Positions 12,601 through 49,679 of a DNA stretch of 64,000 bases are shown in pieces. This DNA comes from Chromera velia. Taxonomy: Eukaryota > Sar > Chromeraceae. A model generated the notes under the pieces. That model was not told the origin of the DNA, ran no database searches, and saw only the letters and a program-made list of their open reading frames with translations. How positions within the stretch are numbered: position 1 is the stretch's first letter; every line of letters starts with the position of its first letter. The stretch spans positions 71,459 through 135,458 of the forward strand of contig JAHBMJ010004391.1 of the NCBI GenBank assembly GCA_018398765.1, given 5' to 3'. A program made the position numbers and the translations under genes.

Positions 12601-13126
12601 CCTGACGCACGCACTGTCGATCGCAGAGGGGGAGGGAATGCCCCCCCCACCGATGCAGCAGGACACAGAGGGACGCGGGGGGGACGGAGAGGGGCAGTGG
12701 CGTTTCATTTTGTCGGGTCTCTCTGAGCCGTCTCCTGGGGCCGAGGGTCGGTCCCCGGCCCGCAGCTCCGGTCCAGGATCGTCGGGATCAGGTCGCAATT
12801 CATTCCCGTTCCCGCACACCCCGCACCGTCCTCCGGGCGGGGGCAGCATGGTCGGACTGTTGCGTGAGACGATGTCAGACGGAGCCCCAAGCAAGGGGGG
12901 TGCAGAGCGCGCACGAAGCGCACCGTCGCCGTGCGGCCCTGCTTCCCCATTTGAGGGCAGCACGCGTTCTTTCGATCTGGGGGCCTTGCACTTTCCCTCG
13001 GGGGCGGCGGGGGGAGGGGCGTTTGGGGAAAGTGGGTTCTCTCCCGCGCCGCCGCACTCTCCCCCTTACCCTGCAGCAGAATCTCCTGGGGATTTAGAAA
13101 TTCGGAAGAAAGAGGAGGACCCGTGA
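9616..13126 (+). CDS. bZIP transcription factor
   Basis: A nuclear DNA-binding regulator. Exons 9616-11068, 11543-11825 and 12151-13126 join in frame to 903 aa. The N-terminal 230 residues are Gly/Ser/Gln-rich with acidic runs, as in activation domains. The basic region carries the signature NRESARQSRKRKK (Asn about residue 245, conserved Arg downstream) and continues into a leucine zipper (MYVELLEDSVARLQMELQL), followed by Gln repeats. After the zipper come helical, non-repetitive segments, RKIARLVEEVVIRMG near residue 395 and, across exons 2 and 3, a block beginning WQQLVTEFQITPDQQGRIAEF, which look like a conserved folded domain I cannot name. The last 300 residues are Pro/Ser/Gly-rich. 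The first intron begins inside a GT/GGGTGT repeat, so the exact donor is uncertain, but the chosen one keeps frame. An in-frame stop at 9547 limits any N-terminal extension. Targets are unknown. Confidence 0.88.
11069..11208. repeat. (GT)n/(GGGTGT)n repeat at the bZIP intron 1 donor
   Basis: GT-rich tract that starts at the predicted donor of the first bZIP intron and offers many alternative GT dinucleotides. Confidence 0.85.
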
Positions 13127-14852
13127 GGCGTCTGTTTGCATAGAGTCGTGAGTGAGTACGTGTGTGTGCATACGTGTGTGTTTGAAATGACCCGGATGTT
13201 CGGGTCGCTTTGTTTACTGACTGCTCTTGCTTGGGATTCTCTCTCTGCATGGTCTTATCTGAACGGTCTGTGTGCCTTCATGTTCGTCTTCCTTGTCCTG
13301 CTGAAGGAGGGGAGTGGACAGGAAATGGGGGGGCTCTGGTGATGGAACGGGTCGATAGATGAATGGAAAGACAGGCGGCCGGCAGATAGAAACAGAGAGA
13401 CGAATGGTAAGACCACAACTGGCAGACAGACAGGGAGGCCTCACTGCTGCCAGTTCATTCGTTGGATCTATGGATGGATGGATGGACGGGCTCTCAAGAA
13501 GCAGGAAGGAGGGAGGAAAGTGAAAATGCGAAAAACAATGCAAATGGAGGAAGTTTCTTCCTTGCCTCTTGGTACTAGAAAGCCCCCCTTAATTGTCTTG
13601 TCTCACAAGTGGAGAGACATTCAGATAGACTGACAAGCAATGTGCTTCTTGGCCGGTCTCTCTCCTCTCTCCTCTGTCTTCTGTGTCTGTCTGCCCTTCC
13701 TTTCCCTCCCTGTCTTCAAATGGTCCTTTGAGGAGACACTCACGTTGATCAGCTGTTTGTTCAAAGACGCCCACAGTCCGAATGGGCGCGATGCGTGCGA
13801 GCTGCTGTATGGAGGCCAAAAATAAGTTAGTGGACAGCACGAACAGGAGTGGTTGACCTGCGTGTAGGTGTGCCATGGTAGAAGTGCCGAAGCAGATTTG
13901 CTGCTCTTTCGGAACGGATCAGGACGAGGGGGGGGGGGAGGTGGGAAGGAAGGGGGGATGGAGATGCGACGATATCGATGGGTTCGACAGACAAAGAAAA
14001 GGGAGAACGCACGCTTGTATGGAGAGAATAAAGGGGGGAGTCACGGAGCAAAAATCAGAAACAGCAAATAGGCTGGGCGAAACGCCTTGACTGAAGGAGG
14101 GAACGGGAATTCCTGTGGGTAGGAAAGGGAAGGGAAGGAAAGAGGTAAAGTTGATTCAGGAGGGAATTCCTCCCTTCTCTCTGTGTCTGCCTTTCTGTCT
14201 CAGTCAGAACGGAAAGCCAAACAGTCCATCTTTTCTCTTTCTGCCTCTCTCAATTGATTGATGGCAACAGCTGCTGTGAAAAGGAAAAAGGGGGGCCATT
14301 GTGTCGATTTAATTTATTGTGTAGCGCTGCTTGCGTTCATTCACACAGACTGGATGAGGCAGCTAGCAATCAGGCAAGAAAGCAAGCAAGCCAGCAAGCA
14401 GATGTGATTCGGCTCGAGAAAAGGAGTTGGGGGCAAGTGAGATGCTCCGAGATGAATCTTCTCGTGCTTCCTCTTGCCTGGTTGCAGTTGGTAGGTCACT
14501 GAACGCTTGCTTGGCTCTGCCTGAGGATCTGATTTAAACAATAATCCGACGCGCGAAGGTTTTTTTTTTCATCGATTTAAACAGCAAACCGAACGTGCGA
14601 CGGCTTTTTTAACTGAATCGATGCTCCCTTCTCTATCATCCTTTCGTGTTACCTGTGTGTTAGTCTTCTTCCCTCTCCTTTCTTGCTTTATCTGCACCCT
14701 CTCTCGACTTTCCGGAAGCAAACAGGGGTCGCGCTCTTTCTCTGTCCTCATCTATCTGTGTATGGTGTGCGTTCTGTGTTGCGTGTTGTGTTGTGTGCTT
14801 ACCTCACCTGTGTGTTGTGCATGCGAGATGCTGTCTCTACCTCTGTCTGTTC

Positions 14853-14895
<43 letters not shown>

Positions 14896-17699
14896 CAGGC
14901 AAAGGATCTGCCTCGCCCCCCCTCTCTCTCCGTCTTCTCTTCATATTCGTGCGTGACTGAGCGGCTTCCTGTACACATTCACGTGATGAACGAACAACAC
15001 CTCAAATTCCTCTCTTAGGTACAGAAAAAAGAGGGAGGGTTGGACTGATGAGCAGAGGAGACGAACCTAACCTACACGCCGCAAGGCGATCGAAGACCCG
15101 TCTCGTCTCCCTAGATGTTTGTTGTTTTCGTCTTGTGCCTCTTTGATCTCAAATTGCTGGCATGGAGGGAGAGGGAAGGCAGAGAGGAGTGCAAGAAAAG
15201 AAAAGAAAGGGCTTCGTTTGAGTTCCGCTGACTGAGAGCTCATGAAGTCCTTCTTTCTCAATTGGCTGTCTTTGCATGCATTGGCCTCTGTTGACTTTCT
15301 TTTCTTTTCCCCACGGCGTTAACGGATCGTGTTTGTTTTTTTCTCAAGTGATCTTTTTCGCTCGTGACGGTTTTTCCGTTGACTTGTTGTTGATTTGGTC
15401 TCGTCATGGGGGGCTTCACCCATCCAGATTCCTTCCTGTACGGAGAGGGCCTGTTTTGAATGGGTCTCTTCTTCCTTTCCGCTGGTCTGGGGCCTACTTT
15501 AAATCGGCCCAACGGCGTGACAAAAAAAAAAGGTTGGTCGATTTAAGATTCTCCCTTTCTCTCTCTTTTCCCCTTTTTTGTGAACGAAGTGTTCAGCTGC
15601 GCTCAAAATTTCCCTGCATGCCCTCAAGTCGCTGCGTGGGGGTCTGAAAGGACTGAATCTGCCTCCGCCTGCCGGCCTCTTGAGAAGCGATGACAGACAG
15701 AATCGACTCACCCTGACCGTTAGAAAAAGGGGACCGGCACACGGCGAGTTGAAGTCAAAAATGAAATACAAGGGAGGGAGGCCATGCACTGACTGCGTTG
15801 CTTGCTTTGTGATGCAGCCATGCAGTTGTGCACCCCTTCTCCTGTTCTTCGTTCCTTTTTCGTCTCAGCTGTCTGGTCCCTTGATCGATCGATCGGAATT
15901 GAAGAGGAAGGAAGTGCACTGGGGCGGGCCAGGGGAGGGGCCCGCTTGCTTCTCCTTCCATCTTCTTGCTGTCCTGCTGTCTTGCGACCGGGTGGGTGTC
16001 TTCTGTCTGCCTCCATGACGGAGAGTGACGGTGCCGAGGGGGTGGCACCGAGAGGCTACGAGCGACTGCTTGCTCGCATCCCTTCAACGTGGATAGAGAA
16101 TGTCGGGTTGCATCTGCCTGTCTGTCTGTGTCAGCATGAATGAATGCAGGCAGGCAGGCAGGCAGTCAGAGAGGGAGAGGCGCTCCCGAGTTTTCTTTGT
16201 GCTGCTGCATGGATGAGTCATCCGTTGCGCCGAAGGAATCGGGATGAGAAAAGGAAGATGAGGAAGGGCGAGAAAGACCCACGCCGCTTTCGGTTTTTTC
16301 CCGTACCCTGTCAGAGGCACTGCGGACAGTCAGCAGGCTGCAAGCATGGGGCGGTACTTTTTTCTTTCCACTCCTATCGTGTTTGTTAGTTTTTTTTTTG
16401 TTGTTTTGGTTTGTTTCGATTCTCTCTCCCTTTCCGTTTTGTTTTTTCATTTCGTTTTGTTGCCTAACATTTCGTTGTTTTTGGTCTCTGCCGAGGACTC
16501 GAAAGACTTGCTTCGATCGCTTACTGATTTGAAAAAAACAAAATGCAAACGGGGCGGAAGGTGAAGCTGCCTGTTCCTCTGTCCGCATGTGGTTTTTTTT
16601 TTTTTCATTTAATTGAGGTGGGTGGTCTGAGTTTTCTTCCTTTCTTTTCTGTTGAGTGAGGGGCCTCGTGTCTCCTCTCCCCTTCCTTGCTCACAGAGGA
16701 AAGGAGACGAGCTGAAGGTCGGTTCGGGTTCTCACTGTTGTCCTGTCGTGTTGCTTTTTTCTTTTCTTCTCTTCTCTCACGAAGGCGGGGATAGGGAGGA
16801 CCCGAGCCCCTCCCTCTGTATTGTAAGCAGCTGCCTTGTTTGTGGGTTTGGCGGTTCTCGCGACTGTTCTGTTCGTGTGTCGGTATGCTCTTACAGTTAG
16901 TTCAGTTCAGTGCTTTGTTTGTGTTATGATCTCATGTCCCCCTGTTGGTCCTTTTGTCGTCTGCGTCCCAAATGTCAACCAACGTCATGCATCTTGCCAA
17001 CTTAATTCACACTGTCGCGGAGCGAGTGTCGCGTGCGTCAATCGATTCCGTCCGGAAGAAAGAAAAAAAGAAGTCGCACAGTCAGATGACTCCTTTGTAT
17101 TTGATGCGTGTTTGCGTGCGCGTGCCCCAGTCTGCTTGCTTTAGAGAGTCGGCAGACCGTGTAATTAACAGACAGACAAGAGAGGTTCTTCAAATGGTTC
17201 CTTCAGAAACATCCTTCCTTCCCTCCTTTCTTCCTTGTATGACTATTCACCGACTCAGTTTGTGCATGTGTCGATTAGAGTGCGTGGAAGGAGTACTCGC
17301 ATGTGTGGACACTGACTCAACTTGACTTCCTCAACAGAGAGAGGGAGAGGTAGGTAGGTAGGTAGGTAGGCAGATAGACTGCATGCTGTCAGCCTGTTCT
17401 GAATGGGTATCCCGGCAGGATCGATTGTCTGTCGGGAGAGCTCTCGATGCAGTTCTCGTTTCCTTCTTTTCCCTCTAGCTCTTCTGTGTCTCCGTCTGCG
17501 TCTGCCTCCTCCCTTCTTGTCTGCGTCTGGTTGGATGGCCGGGTTGCGTGGTCGATGGAGAAAGGGAGGATGCATCTCGTGGTCAATTCCTCGAATCATT
17601 GACTGATTGATTGACCGCTCGATGCACTCATTGATGCAACGCTGACTGGATTCTTTCTTCAACGTCCTCATGTACTCAACTGGTTTAAATACGTGCACA
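13127..17699. other. Long non-coding spacer downstream of the bZIP gene
   Basis: No recognisable gene on either strand. The stretch holds the likely bZIP 3' UTR, several T homopolymers (14560s, 16390s, 16590s), a (GT)n tract near 14868-14892, CAGG repeats near 16145-16165 and a GTAG repeat near 17350-17370. Short open frames here are composition artefacts without domain content. Confidence 0.5.
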
Positions 17700-17892
17700 C
17701 GATCGAAAGAACCTCCTTCGGCCGACTTCTGCCTCGACCCCTGTAAGCAGCTGCAACGTCCTTCCCCATTTGTTGCTTAAACGAACGGACACTTCTGGTT
17801 CAAGGGGCCTTCAATATGCACGAGCAGCTTCATGTGTATTGTGCACTGACAGCTCTCTCCCGTCACTGAATGCATGAATATTCACAAAAAAC

Positions 17893-17918
17893 CTCAGTAT
17901 ACCTAGGGGTATACTGAG
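17893..17918. repeat. Inverted repeat / hairpin
   Basis: Arms CTCAGTATACC and GGTATACTGAG are perfect complements of 11 bases separated by 4 bases. Function unknown; no T-run follows it. Confidence 0.6.
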
Positions 17919-18323
17919 CCTAAGATAATTTGCAACGGAATCTCGATCATGCACCGAGAATTCAAATTTGAATATACGATTTCACGTCATCATTTCTAGT
18001 ATCATTTATAATTAGGGATAAAACCAACGTAAAATACTCATTTTAATACTGTGAATGTTTAAAAACATCATGGATCAGCTAGTGGATCAGTCTCCGGTAA
18101 CGAGTCCAGTTATATAAATCCACATAATCCTATTAAAACTGACACTATAATATTTTAATGCATGGATGATAATGGATCTAGGAATGGATATAACGGTGTG
18201 TTGTATATAGGTAGTAAGCGGTTGCTATAGACTTAAATTACAAAGAATATATAGGTGTACCCGAGTCCACGGACTATCAATTCAGGCTAGAGTAAACAGA
18301 CCGCTTCATGAGGTAAAAGAGGA

Positions 18324-18608
18324 ATGAATGGATACACTTTATCACTGCAAACGGAAATAGATGCCGTGGCCCCCGCTGTGGGCCGGCCGCACGAGCATGA
18401 ACGGGATAGCCAGAACGGACATGCCGAGACCACTGCAAGGTCTATGTGGGACGCAATATACAGCGGCACGCAACTACACGTAATACGGTACAACCCGGGT
18501 TACACTGGAACTCTAGCTGGAACTATAGTGTGTTATAATAAGAATTTCCAGAACTTTTTGTATCACATGGATTTGTTACACAATAATTGTGATTTTAAGA
18601 GCTTTTGA
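18324..18608 (+). pseudogene. Short relic of an endonuclease-like protein known from large DNA viruses and mobile elements
   Basis: The 94-residue frame has the ordered motifs EID, HEHERDSQNGH and LHVIRYNPGYTG. This order resembles a restriction-endonuclease-like family in giant viruses and protist genomes with the pattern EID...H...IRFNPD. Only part of such a protein is present and it is broken, in an AT-rich island without other coding features. The resemblance is from memory and short, so another origin is possible. Confidence 0.25.
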
Positions 18609-19103
18609 CTTATATTCAATTAAATCATACTTATGTGTAAAAAACATAGTTGTAGATCGCGTGTTTACTGTGTTTGGCACGGCTTAACACCTAGCTTGAC
18701 ACGCATCGGGAGGCAGCGTCATAGCCGCTGCGGGCTGCGTAGATCGACTCCGTATGAACTCTGTACATGTACACATGAGTAACTTTGAAGAGAGTGAATG
18801 GACGTACTCCACAGGGGGGAGGGTTGAATCAATTTGCAAAGCCTGTGAAGAGAGAAGTTGGGAAAAATTGATTGATGATCCAATTCACCGTCTGACAACT
18901 TATCTCTGAACGGAGGTGCCACGGAGGAGACTGAGTAATCTTTAGTATAGGCGACTGGAGCGTATGTCGATAGAAGAAGTGTGTGAGTACCGAGAGAGAC
19001 AGGAAGCCCGAGGGGGTAGGGGGGTGGGGCAGGCCGAGGAGCGGGTAAGGCGGTACTTCTCACTTCTTCTTCAGAGGGACGCCTGAAAGGCCAGTGCCCT
19101 TAT

Positions 19104-19200
19104 TACTGCATGCTTAGGACCCGACTGATCAATCGTCGGGAGCATACAGTGTTTTACTAGCTAGTAGGCCTAAAGTTCGGCCGCTTTAGGTATAAGCATT
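19104..19200. repeat. Dispersed repeat copy 1
   Basis: Shares a run of matching words with about 50590-50715, including ctaggacc/cttaggacc, the word cagtgttttRcYagcYagta and aagttcggcYgct. The two copies have diverged and differ in spacing. Confidence 0.55.
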
Positions 19201-19691
19201 CGCTAGCGTGCTCCTAGCTTGCAATATGACATGAATGCTTACAGACTGCCCTTTGCCATTGGAACACGATGGCTGGCGGGTTAAGTCACCTCATCATCAT
19301 CAGTCTTGCAAGCCTTCAAATGCCCCATGGAACTTAGGTTGAGTGAGCGTTTTGCATGATATGGGGTTGTCCTCAAAGCTTTGTTAGTGGTTTAGGGTCT
19401 GGCATTGCTGGATCTAGGATTTAACCCTCAATCATTCATTCATTCATCATATACCTAGTTATATACGCCATCGCCATCCGCCCATGCTAGGCCACACCTA
19501 CTAGCTAGGTGCCTAGGGCCGCGCCGTCTAGCGTTCTGCAGGCTAGCCAGTAGTGTGCAAGTCACAACATGACATTGAACATGCAAGGCAGATACAATCA
19601 CGCACATGGCACATACATATATGGGCTATCACTTATCACTATACTATAAACAGAAAAAAAATGCAATGTATGTACGTATTGTCAGGCTCGA

Positions 19692-22038
19692 TCACGCAAA
19701 CGTCTCTAATTTGAATTCTGTAATGTAGGTGACAGTGCCCCCCTTTCCTTCAGCATTTCTCTTCAGAAGAACCTGAGGAAGCCACTCCGGTTTGTTTGGT
19801 GCATCAGGAAACGCCTGGGTCTCTAGACACACGCCGCAGTGCCGTGAGACAAACAACCCCTCCTTCAGACAAAGAGGGGGGACAGCCTCCCCTGCGTAGA
19901 CCTGAACTCCTGGTTTGTCTGAGAACACGCGGAGACGCCTCCCTGTCGGTGCATGCTCCAGCACAGCCACCTCCCTCAGAAAGCCGTCTCCCTCAGGTAC
20001 CAGACAGTTGTCGAGGCCGTTCGCACGAATCACCCGCTGTCCCAGCAGGGCGGGCTGTCGAAAGTCCAGGGCGGTCTCCTCGACTGACGCCACCTCCCCT
20101 GTGGGGACCTTGTTTTCATCCAAGGGAAGGTATCTGCAGAGACAGCACAACAAAGCAGCAAGGAGACGGACGAGCCGATGCGTTCGCAGAAGCAAATTAG
20201 GCAAAGCAAGCCAAACGACAAAAGCCGTTCGATGGAGAATGCAACCGAAAAGAAACGAAGCCCACGAGGAAAACAAAGGAGGCAGTAGGACTGAGGGGAC
20301 TGCCTTGACAGCTGAAAGGTTCGTGTGTGTTCGCATTTATGATATGCATGGACGTATGCCAATATCCTGAATTCTACCTGCTCGTTCTTCTGTCCTTTCG
20401 TCTGTCTCTCCGTCCCTTTACTGCATTAGAATCACGAACAAAGACAAAGAGGGAGGAGAGTTTGTCTCTCCTGCCTGTCTGGACGTCGGACTGTCTCTCT
20501 CTCTCTCTCTTTTTCTCTCTCTCCCTCCCTCCCTCTCTGTCCCTGCCTGTCCGTCTGTCTGTCTGCTTGAGAGCCTGGCCCTTGACTGTCCTTTTTTCTG
20601 CGCACATTTGTGTATTTCGTAAAGAAATTGTCAAAAACGAAAGTTAGCACGGACCCGGAGGCGTTCACAGTAAGAGTGTGGTCCAACACGGTCCGTCCGG
20701 GGTCCCCCGACAGGTTGAAGTACGCGTGGTTGCAAATGTTCACAACTGCCCACGGAGTGCCCTCCAATAGCTCCGCACCCTGCGAGGAGAATCAAAGAAA
20801 GAAAAAGAGCGAAAAGGCAAAAGCATCCTTACTCAAGAAAAGAGAATACAGAAACAGAAGCCAACAAAAAGTTCAACAGCCGGCCAAATACCCCGAACCC
20901 TTCAAGCCACTTCAGCTTCTCTCCGAAGAAACGTTGCTTGTGCGGCTGTCTTTCTGCCTTTTTGTCCGTCCGTTTATCCGTCTGTCTGTGTACCCGTCTG
21001 TTATCACTTTCTTTTCCTTTCTTTCCTTCTGGTAGTCTCTCTCTCCCTCCCTCTCTCTCTCTCTCTGTCTCTCTCTGTGGGTGGGTGGGTGGGTGGAGTG
21101 TGTCTTTCTTTCTCCCTTTCTGTCTATTTATCTATCTATCTGTGTGTTTGCTCGCACCACCGTCAATCTGTCAGTCTGTCCGTCCGTTTGCAATTCACCT
21201 TTTACGCCTTCTTTTCCGTCTGACTTCCTCCCTGTCTGCCTGCTTGTGTCTTTACGTGTCTCTTTTTGTTTCTGCCTGCTGATCTGTTTGTTTTAGACAC
21301 TGCAGACAAATAGTGAGTATCTGGTCGCCTGGCCGGGAATATCGCGCACTTTCTCTCCGTTTGGTTACACACAGTTGCGTTGACGTGTATTGATGTATTA
21401 ATACCATGTGTCCGTATGCAGCTGTGCCCACCTGGAGAATTCTGAGAGTGTGATCGTCTGACAGGTTGTACTGCACCCTCGCTCGAAGCGCCCCGAAGTG
21501 CCCCCCCTCCATGCTGGGGGCCATGAGGGAGAAGGCCACCTGCAGGCGTTTTCCTTTTTTCAATTGCACGCGGAGTTGCATCGTGAGGCGTCGATGGGAG
21601 AGTACCCCGGGGAAACAATTGATTAAGTGAGAACGGAAGGAAGGCTGTTCTCTATCTTTGTTTGCTGCTCGCCGAGCTGTGGAGATTGGTTTGACACACG
21701 CAGGTGATACGTGGGATCTCAAGCGAAGAGCGATCGAGGTGGGATGGATGAGGGACGACAGAGATGCGTTTTTTGTTTTGTGTGACTCTGTGGTCAAGTG
21801 CCGAAACACGATCATTCAAACAGGAACCAAAGCAGTCAAACAGGGAGCCCTTGCGACAAACAAAGGTTCTTCTAACCTGTCTCAGCCTGTCGCTGTCGTC
21901 CCTGACAACAGACTTCTCATCAAAGTCCCACCGCATGTGACTCCATCCCCTCAGCCCTCCGTGGATTGAGTTCGGTCCTGCACGAAGGTCAGGCATCATC
22001 ACTGTAATTGGAAGGGTGCACATGCGCGTGCAAGCGCG

Positions 22039-22085
<47 letters not shown>

Positions 22086-23070
22086 ACACACACCTCGACA
22101 CCCCCCCACAGCCACTCACACACGTACATTGTGTCCATATATGCACACACACGTGGCGGTGTTTACTCTGTGAATTGACGTCTGTATTCCATAACAGTGA
22201 TGGAAAACGATACAAAAGACACGGCGTCACTGATACTTGCAGGTCGCAGAAAACTGCGCACAGAAAAGGCTCAATCCCTGATGTGAGCCCCATCTCTTCT
22301 TGTTGACTTGAATGGAACGAGTTGAGCAAGTCGTCCTTCACATACAGCTGCTCATCAATTATGCACACGTACAAGCTCTGTCAAGAAGGAAAGAGGTCGA
22401 AAGAGAGTGAGCAAGGGACATACAGGAAAAAACACCGAAGAAACGAAGAGGCAGCAAGAGACGAAATGAACCCCAAAACCAGAAAGAACAAAAAGAAGGA
22501 GAAGGAGAGCTGAGTACCATTGTTCGCCTCCAATTTGCACGTCACCCCCTCAACCGTGTAACTCGCCCCTCCAATTCGGTTGCACACTCTGCAAAGGAGG
22601 CAGGTTGAAGGAAGGAGAACAACGACTCTGACGGAACGGAAACTGTACGACGGTTTTTCTACGTGGACCACAAAGAAAGAGAAGAACGGGCGAAGACAAG
22701 CAAGAAGGCACGAACGAAACAAAAAAGATGGATGGCGGATCTGCAATGAGAGGGTCACTCTGTCTGTCTGTTCAGGTAACTAATCCACCGACAGCACACG
22801 AATCTTGCGTCTCGGAAACCCATCTACTTGCACGGGAAAGAAGAGACACTCACCCTCCCAGCAGCAGTGCAGCAAGCAAGGCACTCACCTTCCCACTGTG
22901 CTTCCCATGTACTGCTTATTCACGCGAAGGTCCTCGTCGCTTTCGAAGCAGAGCGTGCACTCTGCCACGTTGCCGTCTCTGTCGGGGGCCTTCAGAGACT
23001 GCAGACAGGCTCCGAAGTCAGTCACCACCGCTTCCACCACCCCATTGCTCAGACGAAAACGTCCAATCAT
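19692..23070 (-). CDS. Galactose mutarotase (aldose 1-epimerase)
   Basis: Cytosolic enzyme that interconverts alpha and beta anomers of galactose and other aldoses, the entry step of the Leloir pathway. Six exons in transcript order are 23070-22889, 22588-22518, 21977-21877, 21539-21432, 20779-20655 and 20133-19692. They join in frame to 342 aa, the usual length for the family. The N-terminus carries TDFGACLQSLKAPDRDGNV. The signature NNGPNSIHGG spans the exon 2/3 junction (His90). NICNHAYFNLSGDPG follows with the second catalytic His (His172). GLDNCLV holds the conserved Asp237 of the family's GYDHN motif, here with N in place of H. The general base Glu is in CLETQAFPDAPNKP (Glu300). Each junction falls between conserved motifs in the expected order, so the model is firm. 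Introns hold a (CA)n tract and CT-rich repeats. Transcription diverges from the giant gene at 24006. Confidence 0.93.
20490..20572. repeat. CT/CTGT-rich tract
   Basis: Pyrimidine-rich repeat on the plus strand, inside the last intron of the mutarotase gene (purine-rich in the transcript). Confidence 0.75.
22035..22095. repeat. (CA)n microsatellite
   Basis: Dinucleotide repeat preceded by a GC run, inside the second intron of the mutarotase gene. Confidence 0.9.
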
Positions 23071-24005
23071 TCTCGATCCCTTCCTCTTTCTCTCTTGCCT
23101 GGATTAGTTCTGGTTGGAATTTTCAGCCGTGTGACGGACAAACTGAAGGCCCCACAGGAAAATGAGAGGGGCTCAGGGAGAAGGAAAATTCTCTCTCAGT
23201 CTTGCTGTAATTCGAATGTGTAGGCGTCGGAATACAACTAGTAATTTCTTCCGAGGGGGGGTGCCTAGGAGCAAAGGTGGGCAGATGCCGGCAGTTGAGC
23301 TGAATGATCCGAGGAGACGGCAACTTGCAATTTTGATTTTCTGATGTATGGTACGACAATTCGCTTGAATGTGGCTTTTCTGCAAGTCAAATCGCGCAAA
23401 CTTTCAAAATATTCGTGAGAGAGGTGCTTGTATGTCAGTTGGAGCGGTTAGGCGGAGGGATGGTGGACCGTTGGCCAGAAGTTTGGCCCAGAACGTACGT
23501 GAGAAAATCAGAAAATCATGATCGAAAGAGGAGTCATCGATCGAGGAGACGGCGTCGCATACGGCCGGAGAGCGGCGGGCGCGCGAGACGTCGAGGGGGC
23601 CGCGGGGAGGGGGCGCGGTGCAATGACACATGAATCAGCATGAGTCAGCCACGTTTCCCATGGGCTGCATCTGATCCAACGAAGAGCCATATACATGTGT
23701 AGTAATATATCAGAGGCTGCAGGGAGTTTTGCTGACGGAGCAGTGGTAGCGAAAGAGTGGATAGGCCTCGAGCGTGCATGCTCGAATTTTTCATCGGTCG
23801 TGTATCGATCCTGCCTTTGCCCGTCTCCGGTTTTGATTGAGGCGAATTTAAGTGAGTTTGTCTGAAGAGAGGGCAAAGCATTTCAGACTCTCTTGGAATA
23901 TTTCCATTGGAGTGAGCAGGTAGCAGAAAATAAGTTGCCAGTCCCCTTCTCGCGGGCACACTGTGCGGTTCATATCTTGTAGTCTGAACTAACAGGAAGA
24001 TCAGA
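23071..24005. promoter_or_regulatory. Divergent intergenic region between mutarotase and the giant gene
   Basis: These 935 bases separate two start codons pointing away from each other, so promoters and 5' UTRs of both genes are expected here. I see no clear TATA box or initiator. Open frames on both strands lack domain content. Confidence 0.45.
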
Positions 24006-48878
<24,873 letters not shown>

Positions 48879-49077
48879 TTGAGGAAGGCCTGTCTGTTCA
48901 GGTGAGTGGAGGGAGGTCAAATGTTGGATCGAGTTAGACTTTCGTCGTGCGCCTATCCGATCTCCTCTTTACTTTGCGTTGGCCTGACACTGCGGCATGT
49001 TTACCACATCCTTTTTCTGATGGTCTCTTTGCGTTGCGCGCGCTCTCTCTCTCTCCCCCTCCCCCCCCCGTCCCCCC

Positions 49078-49078
<1 letters not shown>

Positions 49079-49118
<40 letters not shown>
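49079..49118. repeat. (GT)n microsatellite
   Basis: Downstream of the giant gene's stop codon. Confidence 0.85.
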
Positions 49119-49568
49119 TGAGTGTATTCTCTCTTTCACTCAGTGTGTGTCTGTGTCTGTTTGTGTTCGTGTGTCAATCTCACTCAGGTGCCATGGGCAC
49201 GGCTGGCAGGCGCAAAACAAAGAGAGATGCGCAGACGCCATTGCGGTGAAACGGCCTCATCTCGTGACATCACGATGCTCATGCAGGGGGGGCGGGTGGG
49301 AAGGAAATTCGCGGGACCGGTGGGGGGCTCTCTTTTGTTTATGTCCAAAAATCGTACTCAAGGGTACCGCTGCTGGCGCCAGGGGTGCAGCAGACGGGCA
49401 GGAAATCTAGGACTGGGTGGACTGAGTGAGCGATGGCTCAGTCTTCGATGGTTTTTTGCATGGGGGGGAAATGGTTCACTAGAGCTTCCTTCCATTGCTC
49501 CTGGCTCCCCGATGGAGCTTCTCTTATCTTATTTATCCTTTTTGATCGAATGCCTGCTGAGCAGACAG

Positions 49569-49679
49569 AGAATGCCCTGGAATGATGATCCAGGGTTCGG
49601 TATGCACGGTGCGTCCCTCTATACAGGGGGCGGATTCGGCGTCGGAATGGGTGCGGATGGCTTCCCCATGCAGGACTGA
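49569..49679 (+). other. Possible alternative last exon of the giant gene
   Basis: After an acceptor-like agacag, an open frame of 36 codons reads RMPWNDDPGFGMHGASLYTG and ends in a Gly-rich tail and TGA. A donor-like gtctga at 48873, just before the stop of exon 35, would join it in phase 0. It may equally be 3' UTR. Confidence 0.25.

Larger units (their letters stand above)
17700..19691. other. AT-rich island between convergent genes
   Basis: Composition is clearly AT-richer than the flanks. It contains an 11-bp-arm hairpin (17893-17918), a short relic protein frame (18324-18608) and one copy of a dispersed repeat (about 19104-19200). It lies directly against the 3' end of the mutarotase gene. 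Confidence 0.55.

Noticed and set aside
13640-13825. Small open frame downstream of the bZIP gene
   Set aside because: No family resemblance, no splice context, and pyrimidine-biased composition.
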